Positions 47,001 to 57,485 of a stretch of 64,000 bases of DNA are shown here, one piece after another (the first letter of the stretch is position 1; each line of letters starts with the position of its first letter). Origin of the DNA: Ancylostoma caninum (taxonomy: Eukaryota > Nematoda > Chromadorea > Rhabditida > Ancylostomatidae); the NCBI GenBank assembly GCA_037903475.1, contig JBAJFG010000545.1:2108001-2172000 (forward strand), read 5' to 3'. The position numbers and the translations under genes were made by a program. The notes under the pieces were generated by a model that was given only the letters and a program-made list of their open reading frames with translations, made no database searches and was not told the DNA's origin.

Positions 47001-48131
47001 ATAACCTCCATACATCCCTCAATGGAAGACTCATTGATGCGTTTTATTGGATTACTTATGCATCCCACCTACCAAGCTCGATAATTTCGCTGTCTTCTGC
47101 GATGCAAGTTTTTAGGAAAGCCGTTATTTCTACCACGTCGTTGAGCATTGAACTGTAAAATGTTAATGTGCACAGAAACCGGTGCTGAGGTTGTCTATAA
47201 GTACAAGGGCAAATAATACCTAATGCTTAGTATAGCAGACTGAGCTCCTAACTTAACTTTTACTTTTCACTACGAGATAACATACCTTTCTTCCTACAGA
47301 GGAAAATCGTTCTACTTCGACTTCATTTTTTGCTACTCCTCTTTATGTTATCGCTAGCTAGTTTCTGGCCCACCTTCGCTTGGTTTTACCTTTCTTTTAT
47401 ATTCAGGTACGCCTTCATTTGTTGACTAGTTTTCGAAGCAACTCTTCCATTATAGAGATGTGTTCAAGTTTATCATCTTATTTCTAAGGAAAAAATACAA
47501 GTCATAGTCTACGTACATCTTCATTTCTTCAGAACTCTTTACATTTTCAAATGAAAATGCTCCAACACAGAGGCTTTCTTCTTTATTCTTTCAAAATATC
47601 TAAGTCTATTTCGCTTCTTTGTATTACAAACTTTCCATAAAAAGGAACCTGCGTCGTCAATGTTTGACCATGCAAAATAGGGATTCCAAAATAAGGGTTT
47701 ATGGTGCAAATCGCTGACTTCACCACTCTGTAGCTGCTTAAAATCCGCCAGAGCTATGCGATATGCTACATGATTGACCTATGTGCTTGTCGAGAGAGAA
47801 GAAGAGCAATAGTTGGGACAGAAAAAGACATATTCTCTAAGTGTAGGAAAAGCAGGTGACAACGAATTCTCAAGGTTAGTTTGATCCGTGATGCTTTAAT
47901 CGTTCTTCGGTGAAAATCGGATACCTGAGGTGAGAGGTTCAGCGGTCGAATGGCAAATCCGAGAACGGCGCCCGCGACCACAGACCCGATTGTCATCACC
48001 AACAGGAGGTTCTTCCGGAACCACGACACCATCTGAAGTGGGTTCGTTTACGAAAATAGGATTTGTGAGCTTTGAGACGTTTAATGAGACCATAGGAGGC
48101 GGATAAATGAACGTTGACTCACGTTCTTCAT
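38046..48131 (-). CDS. SLC1 excitatory amino acid (glutamate) transporter, GLT/EAAT type
   Basis: Minus-strand exons in order: 48131-48123, 48032-47925, 45822-45732, 45078-44990, 44743-44625, 44569-44391, (cassette 42969-42898), 42629-42503, 42317-42218, 41823-41690, 41635-41533, 39044-38953, 38898-38764, 38281-38157, 38089-38046. All joins are GT-AG with matching phases, giving 484 residues (508 with the cassette). It would couple sodium and proton gradients to glutamate uptake at the plasma membrane. Signatures: [13 protein letters not shown] near 45-57, HP1 SSSATLP at 318-324, TM7 NMDGT at 352-356, HP2 [10 protein letters not shown] at 395-404, and TM8 [12 protein letters not shown], where D430 and R433 occupy the positions that bind the amino and side-chain carboxyl groups of glutamate in EAATs. 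Arg rather than Thr/Cys supports an acidic substrate rather than ASCT-type neutral amino acids. The first coding exon holds only 9 nt (M-K-N), with an in-frame stop upstream. The final exon (…[10 protein letters not shown]) is the weakest join. A C. elegans glt-family member, number not assigned. Confidence 0.95.
38925..38966 (-). other. Exon-intron junction of the transporter that is duplicated at 40065
   Basis: Donor end of the exon coding ...QVITV plus the first ~28 intron bases. It is the source-like copy of a 42-bp sequence recurring in the preceding intron at 40065-40106 with about five differences. Confidence 0.7.
39458..40230. repeat. Direct repeat pair of ~130 bp in the transporter intron
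   Basis: 39458-39590 and 40098-40230 both read ACACGATGAGAGGA-CATGGATATTTCATTACCC-ATAACAT-AAAAGTTAAGA-CAATA and then TTTTGACATTAAAGG, with small indels. They bracket ~500 bp of different composition and could be degenerate long terminal repeats or a tandem duplication. No retroviral-type motifs were recognised between them. Confidence 0.6.
40065..40106 (-). other. Duplicate of transporter exon-intron junction (pseudo-exon fragment)
   Basis: Matches 38925-38966 over 42 bp: on the plus strand GATGAGGCAGC, one mismatch, then AACCTGACGGTGATCAC. It includes 14 coding bases (GTGATCACCGTCAG) and the GT donor, which here reads GTTCGC instead of GTTAGC. The upstream part of the exon is missing, so it cannot code as an exon by itself. 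Confidence 0.65.
40381..40753. mobile_element. TIR element rich in ATGCA repeats
   Basis: ~54-bp terminal inverted repeats (left TTTTGCATGAGATTGAATGA, then TGCAAATCCCACGATTAAGA; right is its inverse with few changes). The interior is made of related 15-20-bp units such as CCATGCAAAACCCATGCA and GCATGGATTTTGCATAG in both orientations. Located in a transporter intron; no coding capacity. Confidence 0.75.
42373..42417. repeat. Purine (GA/GAAA)n tract
   Basis: Plus-strand GAAAGGGAGAGAGAGAAAGA followed by similar units, in the transporter intron between exons 42629-42503 and 42317-42218. Confidence 0.85.
42898..42969 (-). CDS. In-frame cassette exon of the glutamate transporter
   Basis: 72 nt with acceptor CAG and donor GTAAGT, phase 1 at both ends, coding [20 protein letters not shown] then LNVLG. 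The exon before it (44569-44391) ends with INVLG, and both splice into the same next exon. Skipping gives the family-typical GINVLGIIVF. Inclusion inserts 24 acidic residues and changes the first copy to INVLD. The insertion falls in the variable, extracellular-side segment before TM5. The last 12 exon bases plus donor GT share a run of 14 identical nucleotides with the end of the upstream exon, which points to partial exon duplication. The exon could also be constitutive in this species. Confidence 0.7.
   Translation of the reverse strand, partial: TTCLFTLKTKKSPWLKMPKGSTC
42970..44390 (-). other. Transporter intron with a triplicated GC-rich repeat
   Basis: Three copies of a ~90-160-bp repeat: 43230-43385, 43717-43815 (inverted) and 43890-44055. 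Shared parts include GGAAAACGGTGGAAGAACT or AAAAACGGTAGAAAACTC, GTCCGG, then GGTCTGCCGC(G/A)C, GCGGCAGACCAGCTGGGCGC and TTTTGCATCACA. The inverted pair 43717-43815 and 43950-44055 could form a long stem. Short frames here are chance. Confidence 0.65.
45982..46450. repeat. ~500-bp dispersed element, copy C
   Basis: Begins TTTAAAGGAAGCATCTCACT and ends GGTGGGACGGTTCCTTTAA, showing the terminal inverted repeat most clearly. It contains GTTTGTGGGCGGAGC in the orientation opposite to GCTCCGCCCACAAGC in the other copies, plus the inner CTTGAAATTCCTTTCATG block. Confidence 0.65.
46527..46550. repeat. 24-bp perfect palindrome related to the piggyBac-type element
   Basis: Core GGCTCACCGGTGAGCC extended by GTGC/GCAC on the two sides. 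Its left flank CCATTGGCAACC resembles the CCCATTAACGACC terminus of the element at 59819-60466, so this is probably a degraded end of the same family. Confidence 0.7.
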
Positions 48132-48900
48132 GGTGCTGGACGGTTTGATGGTCAACGATGGTGATGGAGGCTATCCAGGTGGTGTACGGTAGATGAGGGA
48201 TCGCGAGCGTCGACTGCGATGATGAGGATGATGGTCTGAATGGTAAAATCGGCGAAAAATACAACAGCGCCGGGCATATTTTGATTTGTATGAAGAGTGA
48301 TGGTTGTCACCATGATTATGGGCTTCGCGGACGACAACTGGAAACGCGAAAGACGCACGCGCGAAAATCGCCAGGGCGCAGACGAGCTGACAGACAGAGG
48401 CGGCCTCCAGCGATATGACAGAGGAAAGTGACAGCAAAAAACAACAAACAAGAGACAGATGGCATGTGAGGGCGCAGCTCGAAATTCGGCACCATTTCCT
48501 CGTTCCTGCTCATTAATCGCACGGAGAACACGATCCGAGCGAACAACACGCACGCACAGAGGAGCCAAAGAACGACAGAGAGCGCTATGAGGACAAGAAT
48601 AGCCTCCAGTTTCCGAAGAGCGAAACATTTTGCCAGTGGAAATGAGGCAATGCGAGGCCAGTGGCTCAGCTGACACAGACACATTATGAGATCATAACAA
48701 CAAACACTGAAACGGAGCCGAGCAGGAGGAAAACACTTGCCAAGAAAACACAGCCGCCGTCGAGAGTTTAGCACACACACAAAGTTACCAGTTCTCCTGG
48801 TCAACGGCGGGGTGATCGCCGAGCTCGTAAAGCAGCAATTTATTGCAGTACTCAACATGGACACCATAAAAATACTTCGGACGCTCTAAGCACACCCGTT
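48132..48900 (-). promoter_or_regulatory. GC-rich upstream region of the transporter gene
   Basis: The 770 bases before the transporter start are GC-richer than the surroundings and lack stops in several frames over 120-180 codons (for example 48152-48682 and 48316-48867). The frames overlap, resemble no protein and do not splice in frame to the transporter, since an in-frame TAG lies about 14 codons upstream of its ATG. I interpret it as promoter plus 5' UTR. No specific binding site is assigned. Confidence 0.4.
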
Positions 48901-49683
48901 GCAAGGTTTTTGAAGACGGCAGGCAAGAGCGCTTTCAAAATTGAAAATTTGATTTCAGAGCCGCTCTCATTGACATTTAGAAGCAAAAAGCGAGCATGGC
49001 GCCCTACGAGGGCAAACATGAAGTGTCGGAACTGCTTCGCAAATTCATAACTTTCGAAACCTACGAATACAACACATCAACGAGTACTTCGAGAAAATTA
49101 ATTGTTGGTGCATCTAGTAGCGAATAGAAAAGAACGAAATCAAAAAATGGCAGTAAAATAATAAATCAAAAAGGAAAGACAAGAACTGTAGGGAATATAA
49201 AGTGTCTTTCCAATAGAGAAGAATGCGAAGAATGCTGGCCATATAAAAATAAGGAAATATAACCCCTGTTCTCTTAGGTGGTGCCCATAACTGGGCGAGT
49301 GAACAAGAGATTGATTAGTTATCACTCTGGACCTAACCCATGACACCACAAGCGCACAAAAACCCGCATCATTCAATGGAAGACATTTCTCCGAATACTT
49401 TCTGGCCAACTTTTTATCCCATGATTTGAGTGGCATCTGTAATCGACGCATCGCCTTTTTTATAGGTTTTCTTGAAAGCGTCTTCCTTTCATGCGTTTTT
49501 ACGGGACAATTTACCAGTTCACTGCCACTGCTTCCAAAAAAGAAAAGGTATGGGAGTGTGGTCTCGTGATGGAAGGTGGAAAAATCGCACAAAGGTGAAC
49601 CAAGGCTTTAAGAAAAGAGGATTGTCTTGCATAGGCGAAAAAAATTGGAGCACTTTGTATACCTCTCTTTCGACTAGCTCCCG

Positions 49684-49755
49684 GATGCATCATCGTGATT
49701 ATCAAGGGTAAACTTTTTGACGCCCGTGTTAAGGAAGGGTAAAGTTACGTGGTAT
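49684..49755. repeat. Dyad-repeat family member
   Basis: GATGCATCATCGTGATTATC, then AAGGGTAAACTTTTTGACGCC and a shortened right half GTGTTAAGGAAGGGTAAAG. A diverged, incomplete copy. Confidence 0.5.
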
Positions 49756-50393
49756 TTGTACATTTACGCCAGGTGATGGGCGAATCCTAGTGATGCATAA
49801 GGTCCCAGGAAATGTCGATGTCTACCGGCTGAGTTCTGCGACGTCGCGACACGAAGGTCGTGGCACAGCTTCGGTTGTTTGCTAGCGAGACACCGAGTGT
49901 TATCTAACGCGATCAATTCGGAAATCATACTCAATCACACGCTTTGTGCTCAGTGTGAGTGTCAGCTGCAAAAACATGTCATATCGGCGGGCAGTGATTG
50001 CCGTGACAAAAGAACGATTGTCGTGACAAAAGACGAATTGTTGTAATTTATGCGGAGTTCAGAGAGAAAACTCGCGGTGAAAGCCAGACAGTGCTAAGAA
50101 GGTCGTGACTTTAGTAGTTTCAGTTCCTTTTAAATTATTTGATGTTCACTCCAAATGCGCAAGGATTTTGTGCAACCAAAGAGTCTTAGTGCATGATGTC
50201 GACAAGTGGCAATATTTGCTGTGAAATCCATCAAATTTTAAGCCAGGACCTTATTTATCCCGGATGAGGCTGTCTACTCGGGAGCGTTCATAAATCCAGG
50301 TATAGGTAACCAAAGACTCATTGATGGGTTGCAATACAAAATCAGGAATTTACTGCATACACATCACTCCTCTGCAAAGTATGAAGGGTGGTG

Positions 50394-50422
50394 GATCTGG
50401 CCAAAAATTCTTTGGCCAGATC
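50394..50422. repeat. Perfect 12-bp hairpin
   Basis: GATCTGGCCAAA, AATTC, TTTGGCCAGATC. No T-run follows and no gene is adjacent, so there is no sign that it acts as a terminator. Confidence 0.8.
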
Positions 50423-50906
50423 AATATCTAATTAGTCCTAGGCCACGTGGCAGAAAGGAGTGTCAAATGATGCTTGCCACTTATGGCTATCCTCTGAAAA
50501 TTTCCGATTACCACAAAGTAACTCGAATCAGATAGCAATATATGAAGTTACAACAGGTGCTGGGGATAGTAGTAGATCGCAGAAAGTTTTTACCCCTCTA
50601 TTTCGTTGAGAATTGGCTGATTTCCACGGCAAAGTCGGATTTCGTCCCTTCGGCTCCCTTTTCACAATTGCTGCGCTGCTTTGGTAGAAGCAAGCTTTTT
50701 TTTCAGATTCGCAGTCTACAGCCCTTAGAGTACGTTAACCCATCCCCTTTTATCTATCGATAGGTTTGCCCATACGTGATGTCATCTATACCCAGCTGCT
50801 AGCCTGTAGTAATTGTACACATGCGTGTGAGATTACCTATCCTTCCAGTCATGCATGCCGGACCTAGGTTCCCCGTCGGGGTCCACGATAGTAGAATAAG
50901 GGCCCC

Positions 50907-51012
50907 GATTCATCAGTGAAGTCATCTGGGTTGAGCATGTTGCCACCCTGTTGGCGATGGGTAAATGCGTGTGGTGTTAACACGTGTACCTTGGGTAATC
51001 TTAATGATGTAC
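50907..51012. repeat. Dyad-repeat family member
   Basis: Left half GATTCATCAGTGAAGTCATC, then TGGGTTGAGCATGTTGCCACC. Right half GGTGTTAACACGTGTACC, then TTGGGTAATCTTAATGATG. The right half is close to consensus and the left is diverged. Confidence 0.65.
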
Positions 51013-52510
51013 TAAACATATCATCCTTCTTCCCTGCCCCAAGGCTGTTGGGTATCTTCCTTGGTGAATGGTAACTGGTGGTGCAGTGGGTGGCACTACT
51101 TATATGCACACATGGCGAAGGTAATGAGAATTTAATGGATCCCGCTGTGAGAAGGAAGTTTCATTTCTGGCTTTTAATAAAAGCTCGGACTATCTATAGT
51201 AAAGAATCTTGCCCTGATCATTCCATAGTGTTCCCTATCTTCCCTGAACATTGGCTGGTTTCATTAATTTCAGCGATTTCTGAACTTGAGCTGTTCTCAG
51301 TTGTGTAGCCGATGACGATGTTACAGGCGATATTTCCTACTTTATCTTTCTTGGCCGCCTCTCCTGTGCTGAATTGATAACCAGATAGTTTTCACCGTCC
51401 ACTGCGGTACATTCTATTGGCTTCACGATAGTAGAGTAACAGGTTGGGAAAACGTGTCAATCTGTCTTTATTATACCTAATCCTTCAAGGGTAGTGGGAA
51501 GCTGTGGTAGATTGGAAATGTCATATTACTGTTGACAGCTATAGAATATTGGACTACTTATGGAACTACTGCTAATACCTACCAAACTGAGAATACCACC
51601 TGAAAAAGTAGCAGATCTGCCTAGCGCCTGTGAAGATGTGAGCAGAAAGGAGTACCACTCCAACTTGTATGTGAAAGACTTATATTTCCATCCTGAGATT
51701 GGGCAAGAAGTAATGAGAAATGGTTCACTTTTCAGGAGTCCGTTAATAATTCACAGGTTTCCGACAAGAAATTGATAGAAGTTCAGGAGTTAACAGTGAA
51801 CGATTTGAGAAAATATAAATCATTGCAAAGCGATCTTCTAGTTCATAAGATCGTGAGTATGAGCACTATAACTTTGGAAGTGACGGGCACGAACCACTGT
51901 GAAAGGAGGAAAGGCTTTCCAACAGCAAGCAGACGGACTGTCTTGAGTGATTTTGGGAAAAAAGCCCTCATAATCAGAAATCAGCGTCCCAGAATTTGTA
52001 TACTAGAAGAATTCTTTCCACAAATCGCCATTTCAACTCTTTCGCCGTCTGCTTATTGTTCAGAGCATAGAAGTTTCCACGGATATTCAGCCGACGAGTT
52101 TCCCTGTCACCATAGCCAAGTCAGGCGATTGCATTTCAGAGTTTTCAAAATGTGACCAGCCAGCAATTTTCGTGTTCAGCCATGCAGTATAACTCCCTCC
52201 GTCACCGAAGTGTTTAGCATTTCATGACTCTACACTCTTCCCCATACATTTTGCTTTTTTTTCAACGGTGAATGCCCAAGATAAAACCGGTCATTCGAAG
52301 TGAGTGAGCAAAAAGAATTGCAAAAAGGTTTGCCTGCGTACTGTAGCAAAGGACATAGTGGTTAGGATTGGAAGGTTTGGGATGGATCACTTCGTTTTGG
52401 GAAAACTCGCAGAACATAAGCAGAACCGATCGATGAGCCATGGTCCTTGTGAGCAGTTGCTTCGGTTCTTCTGCGATGGTTTAAATATTATGTATACAAT
52501 AGATAGGAGG

Positions 52511-52602
52511 CCGCATCACTGAGATTACCCGGCGTGAACGTGTCACAGCACACAAATCTACCCATATTTAACATGGCCCTGGGTAATCTCAACGATGCGT
52601 CC
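52511..52602. repeat. Dyad-repeat family member
   Basis: CCGCATCACTGAGATTACCC, then GGCGTGAACGTGTCACAGC ... CCTGGGTAATCTCAACGATGCG. Ends are well matched and the centre is short. Confidence 0.7.
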
Positions 52603-52746
52603 AGGCCAGGATAGCATTCTTTCCGGCTCTGATACATATTGTTATCCCTTAGCCTCTCGTCTCTTGCCCTATTGCCCGGATGTTCATTTTACTCCCATAT
52701 TAGTTGGATTTGTCAACAATTCGTTGTAGAGTTTGCAACCAGGCCC

Positions 52747-52851
52747 TGCATCATTGGGATTACCCAGGGTAAACGTGTTGACGCCCCTGTTAGTCTTATG
52801 TAAATTTGGGCGGTGTTAACACGTTTACTCAGGGTAATTTAAATGACGCGT
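52747..52851. repeat. Dyad-repeat family member (best copy)
   Basis: TGCATCATTGGGATTACCC, then AGGGTAAACGTGTTGACGCC; right half GGCGGTGTTAACACGTTTAC, then TCAGGGTAATTTAAATGACGCG. About 40-bp arms with a ~25-bp centre. Family members share GCATCATTGAGATTACCC and GGTAAACGTGTTAACACC. Confidence 0.75.
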
Positions 52852-53544
52852 GCGAAATCAGTAGCTGAAAATTTCCTCTGTTACTAGTCCAGCATAATCT
52901 GCATGATATTAGCGGTCGAGACTTGCAACTGCGCCTTCCTGAATCGCATCTTCTCAAATCACATCTTTTTGATCTTTGAAAACAAATATAATAGCATATT
53001 CATGAGCGTCCCCGAAAGACCACAAAATTACGGATCTGCGTTAATTTCAGAAATGTACTCAATCGAGACTCATAATCTGAAAGAGAAATGTCTCTACATT
53101 ACCAATTAATTGATTAGTTGGGTTAGTGAAAGTTTTCTGGATGATTTTCTTTTTGTTCTTTGGGTCAAAAGAACCCAAACACCGTTTAAAAATATTAGGA
53201 CTCTTCTTCAAAATTGAGTGGGACTGCTTGTATGAGATAAGCCGGCAGAGATAAAAATTTTATAGAGTAAAAGGGGGACATCTCAGAAAAATGACGGCTC
53301 CATCGTTTTACTACTATAAAAAAGATTCTGATAAGAACGAGAGCTGTGTCAAAAGAGAATACATGTGTGGGTGAGAAGAAATTAGTCCAGCAGAACGCCT
53401 CCTTAACCAAGCAATTGTTATTGGCGTGCGAAAATAATAGAATTATTATCCTATGTCCAATGAAATTATTAAGTTTTATGTGTTGTGAAAAAGCTTTCAG
53501 ATGTAAGATATTACAAAAAAACGTGGGAAAAACGTAGGAAATGA

Positions 53545-54332
53545 GAACTTCCGTGGGACATTTGCCAAAAAGCGCTGAGTATAACTGGAGAATTAGTGAA
53601 TGATATGTACGGAATTTCGTCCTGAAACTCGTTTGCTTTTCAGGCGAGGAAAATTTAAGAACGATCCAGGACAGGAACGTTCAGGAATCTCGCCGCAGGC
53701 AACGAGGGCAAGAAGCTGGAGGACCTCTACGTAGATGCATAGGTAGCTGTTGTTGCGTGAAACATTCGCCACTGGCCACAAAGCTAAGAAGCAGGTCATT
53801 GTAAGGGCATGAAATGGAATTTGTCGGCTTACAAAGAAGCTCGGGTGAGCCTGCCTCAGGAGAAAAATGTTGGCGCAATGGGGAAGAACATTGCCAGCCA
53901 AAGACCGCCCACGCTTTAGCGTCATCTCGAAAGAACGAAAACTTTGATAACTCTAGTCCTAAGGCATTTTGTCGATGGCTACAATGAAACAAGATAAATT
54001 CAAAATTTTCCTCTTCCCTCATTAATTACCTCCCCAGAGAAAACTTTCGGAACTTCCGCGGAGCGCAGGACACCCGGCGATACGTCCCAGAACGCTCTAC
54101 GCAAGTTCCAAACTCAAACAAAAGAAACGTAATTCGTCCAATATGGAATCAACCATAATCCGAGTATCAAGGCAAAATCGACCAACGTGGAGCGATGAAC
54201 TTGTCCTCCGAGCTACCGCAAAAATGGACGAGTGACGTCATGCTTTCGGGGAAGTTCCGAAGATCGGGCCCCAATGGTAAATCAGGCCCCGCGGAACTTC
54301 CGAAAATCGACAAGTTCTGCGGAACTTCCGGA
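53545..54332. repeat. Cluster of GAACTTCCG motifs
   Basis: Five occurrences of GAACTTCCG or its inverse, often extended to CGGAACTTCCG, at about 53545, 54048, 54249, 54293 and 54321. Short palindromic units in GC-richer sequence, either tandem-derived remnants or binding sites. Confidence 0.45.
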
Positions 54333-57300
54333 AGTTTGTCTGGATCATAGTTTGTATCATAAAAATTTTTCAAAGGAAGATGTGGGGTGGCTGGAGAAGG
54401 GAATAGGTCTAGAAAAAACGCGCTTACCTTAAAGCCATCCTTGAGTCAGGGAAGTTGCAAAGATAATGGGCTTAATCAAGAAGAAAGAGGGTGAAATGAT
54501 GATGTGCTTTTTTAATAATAAATAAGCTGCTCTAACTGGGAGACAGCTGGATCTGGCCATAGCTCTCACATGAAAAGAACAGTTGCAGGCCGGCTTCGGT
54601 AGTTCAAAAAAAAAGTTTGTAGAAGTATAAAAAAGCGCCATAGGAAAGAACAGATGAGATGGTTCATTTGTGAATGACCTCTCCACGATCACAAGAAGTA
54701 AACATTGGCACTGGTCAAGACGATGAAATCAATATGAAGCCAGCACTTTACTAAAATAGTGTCAGCAATAAGAGGTGTTGGCGATAAGAAGCACAAAAAG
54801 CGACAGCAGTACAAAGAACATCATAGCACCTCGATCCTCGTCTCGGCTCATGAAAGTGGACAAAAAACAGCTGATTCACCGATCAAGTGGTACTGGAAAT
54901 TTATATTCGTCCTGGGCGGTCGCGTACACGCCTCGTCACATCTAGAGATAGCTCAGAATGGGCAAAAAATCCTTGTTTTTTCACAAGGCCCAGAACTTTT
55001 AGCAGTACGAGTCTCTCTTTACTGCTGAGTAACGTTGAACATCTCTTATTTACTTTTTCAGGTGAAAAACTGGGACTGTCACGCTTCGCTCAACTGATGT
55101 GATTTGAGTACTACCAGGATTTTGGTGAGTATTTAAAAAGTTTGTTAGAAATTTACAGTAAGAATATTTTGGAGATTTGAAATTGTTTTGGAGACAATTT
55201 CTTTAGGTAACCACCCCTTTTTTGACGGACTTATTTAAAAATGAATCCAGGCTTACTTAGCCATAAAAATCATGCGTTCATTGGAAATGTTAGCTGCTAT
55301 ATTTTATAACACAGTTTCGCAGAAATCTTTCGCCCAATTTCAATTAAGGAAATAAGTGGGAAAAAGAATGTGTGACCAGAAAATCACAATGAGAAATGTG
55401 TGGACAGTTTCTCTGAAATTTACTCGTTTTTGTTGATAGTAATCGGAGATTGGTGAAAATTCCCATGACAGGTGCATATTGACAAGTGTCATGCGTTGTA
55501 ATCCTGCTATCAACGTCTTGATATTGGCATAAGGGGAACCGCAGACCAAAGAAATAATGGTTTGACAGAAGCAGGAGATTATCGCTGCTCTCGCTTGCAC
55601 TTTGATGGTTGAACGAAAAAAAAAAGAATTTTGCAGAGTAGCCATTCGGGGAGGGGGGGGGGGGCTCAAAAGTTAGAGCACAATGAGAACTCGTATTAAA
55701 TGTATTGGCGCGGGTTTAGGAAAATCAAGAGAATTGTAGAGTGCTCAGGACAACTACCTAACAGAAAACGCGGATTTCCGTGTTTTTTTTTCTTGTTTTT
55801 TCTTTCGTTTTTTTTTTTTGAAACCACGTCCAGTACATTCTGATGAATTTCGGAATAACTATTGAGCAATCGATTTGGGAATATGTGATTCACAGGATAT
55901 ATAGGACGAGTTCGAAACAATTCAAATATTACTACAGCTCTCTAACATACAAATTGTACCAGAAAGAGTCACACTTGTAAACCAAAACTTGTTAGGTTGA
56001 ACTCGTGTGATTTTTTTAACAGACGAGTGGAATAAAAGCACTTTAATGGTCTCCAACTTTTGATATTTTACTATTCATCTGAATTTATACCCTGTTTCGA
56101 ACTGACTATCAGATTTGGATAGATATACAAAGCAATTCTGATAAGAAACCAAGTGAAAAGTGTTGTTGAGAAAAAGAACAGAAAAGGAGCAAAGCTACCG
56201 TGGTTACGATACAAATCCTACAGTACATTCGCTGCAACCTTGCTAAAATGGCACTACGGTACAGATCGGACTCAATGTCATATTCGTGTCCAACTCGTCC
56301 ACTGTAGTTTTGCTTTGAAGTTAGAAAAATAAGGATGAAAATAGCTGAAGAAAGCCTTTTGGAATTCATGACAGCAAGAGAAGCTGTTCGATGATGCGCT
56401 GGAAACTTCTCAATACTTTTTTACCCACTGATTCACTTTCGAGCAAATGTCGTGGGAACTTAGCACGCATGACGTTTTTTGTGACGATGCCCCCTGAAGT
56501 TGTGGGTGTATCTCTAATCCTTTGTGGCAGAGCGCCTTCGGCATGGTTACCGCTGAAAAGTGCAGCCCTGGCTAAAGGAAAAGTCCCTTCTGAACATGGG
56601 ATGATTCTCGACCTACTCGAGGTTCTGAGACAATGCTCACGACTATTATAAACGAATTATAGACCACAAACAAAATAGTTATAGGCTTGTATTTCTAGGA
56701 AGGGAGGGAAGGATACGGCGGCAATCGCTATAGATGCAAATCGAAGAAAGAATTATAGAATAAAAGCTGAGAACTGTGCGGGTTTCACGTTTGAGAAGGG
56801 AGAAATTTGCCAGAATTCTCTGGATGTGGCACAACAATCGATGCGGCTCATCGAATTCCACAGAGTACATACTTCTTCTCAGTGATCGGTTGTGTAACAC
56901 CTTCTTTGGAACAAACCGGCCATGTGGTCGGCAAGTCTCATTGTGTCGGCGATCACCGCTTTTTCGCTGCTCTGTGATTGATGCGCTGGTGACATGGTCG
57001 TGTCGTGTCGTCGAGCGATTTCGGGGAGACAATTCCACCGACAGAACCGCCCCACACCTCATCGGAGGTTCTCTCGGTTTTCGGTGTCATCGCATCGTGT
57101 TGTGGCACTGGTAGGGTCTGAGAGAGGGAAAAAATGAGGGGAACGGGGGGGGGGGGGGAGGGGGGAGGGACAAAAATACTACAATAGTCAGTACCAGATA
57201 ATGCGGTGGATATAATGGATATAATCGAGTTCGAATATTTGACTGTTCAGGCAAGAGCGATGGAATAATGAAGCACAAGAGGAAAGTCAATAAAGGCTGC

Positions 57301-57408
57301 AGGACTCTTTTTCTCGGATGAGAATGAGAAGACGTTATTCATTCAATTAATTAAATAATTCTATTTTTATCCGATCCTAAAAATACATTGGCATCGTTAA
57401 CTCAAATA

Positions 57409-57485
57409 TAGATTTTATTCGATTTTCAATATCTTTCCCCACAGAAGTGATATGGGGAAAGATATTAAACTCAAATAAAATCTAC
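57409..57485. repeat. Inverted repeat with ~33-bp arms
   Basis: TAGATTTTATTCGATTTTCA, then ATATCTTTCCCCA, an 11-base loop, TGGGGAAAGATATT and AAACTCAAATAAAATCTA. The inner 14 bp pair perfectly and the outer part nearly so. Confidence 0.75.

Larger units (their letters stand above)
45823..47924 (-). other. Transporter intron 2 (2.1 kb)
   Basis: Lies between the TM1-coding exon and the SFPGELL exon. Holds copy C of the ~500-bp element (45982-46450) and a palindrome related to the piggyBac-type element (46513-46560). From 46560 to 47924 I see AT-rich sequence without recognisable features. Confidence 0.7.

Noticed and set aside
48152..48867. Two long overlapping minus-strand frames (176 and 183 codons) upstream of the transporter
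   Set aside because: They occupy different frames of the same GC-rich stretch, show no domain, and neither joins the transporter in frame. Better explained as promoter or 5' UTR with few chance stops.
51560..52155. Two consecutive plus-strand frames (71 and 127 codons) as a frameshifted gene
   Set aside because: Composition is unremarkable, no family is recognised, and flanking dyad repeats indicate repeat-rich non-coding DNA.
28512..52851. Dyad repeats considered as a CRISPR-like array
   Set aside because: The units are themselves palindromic, irregularly spaced over 24 kb, and there is no spacer periodicity. The genome is eukaryotic.
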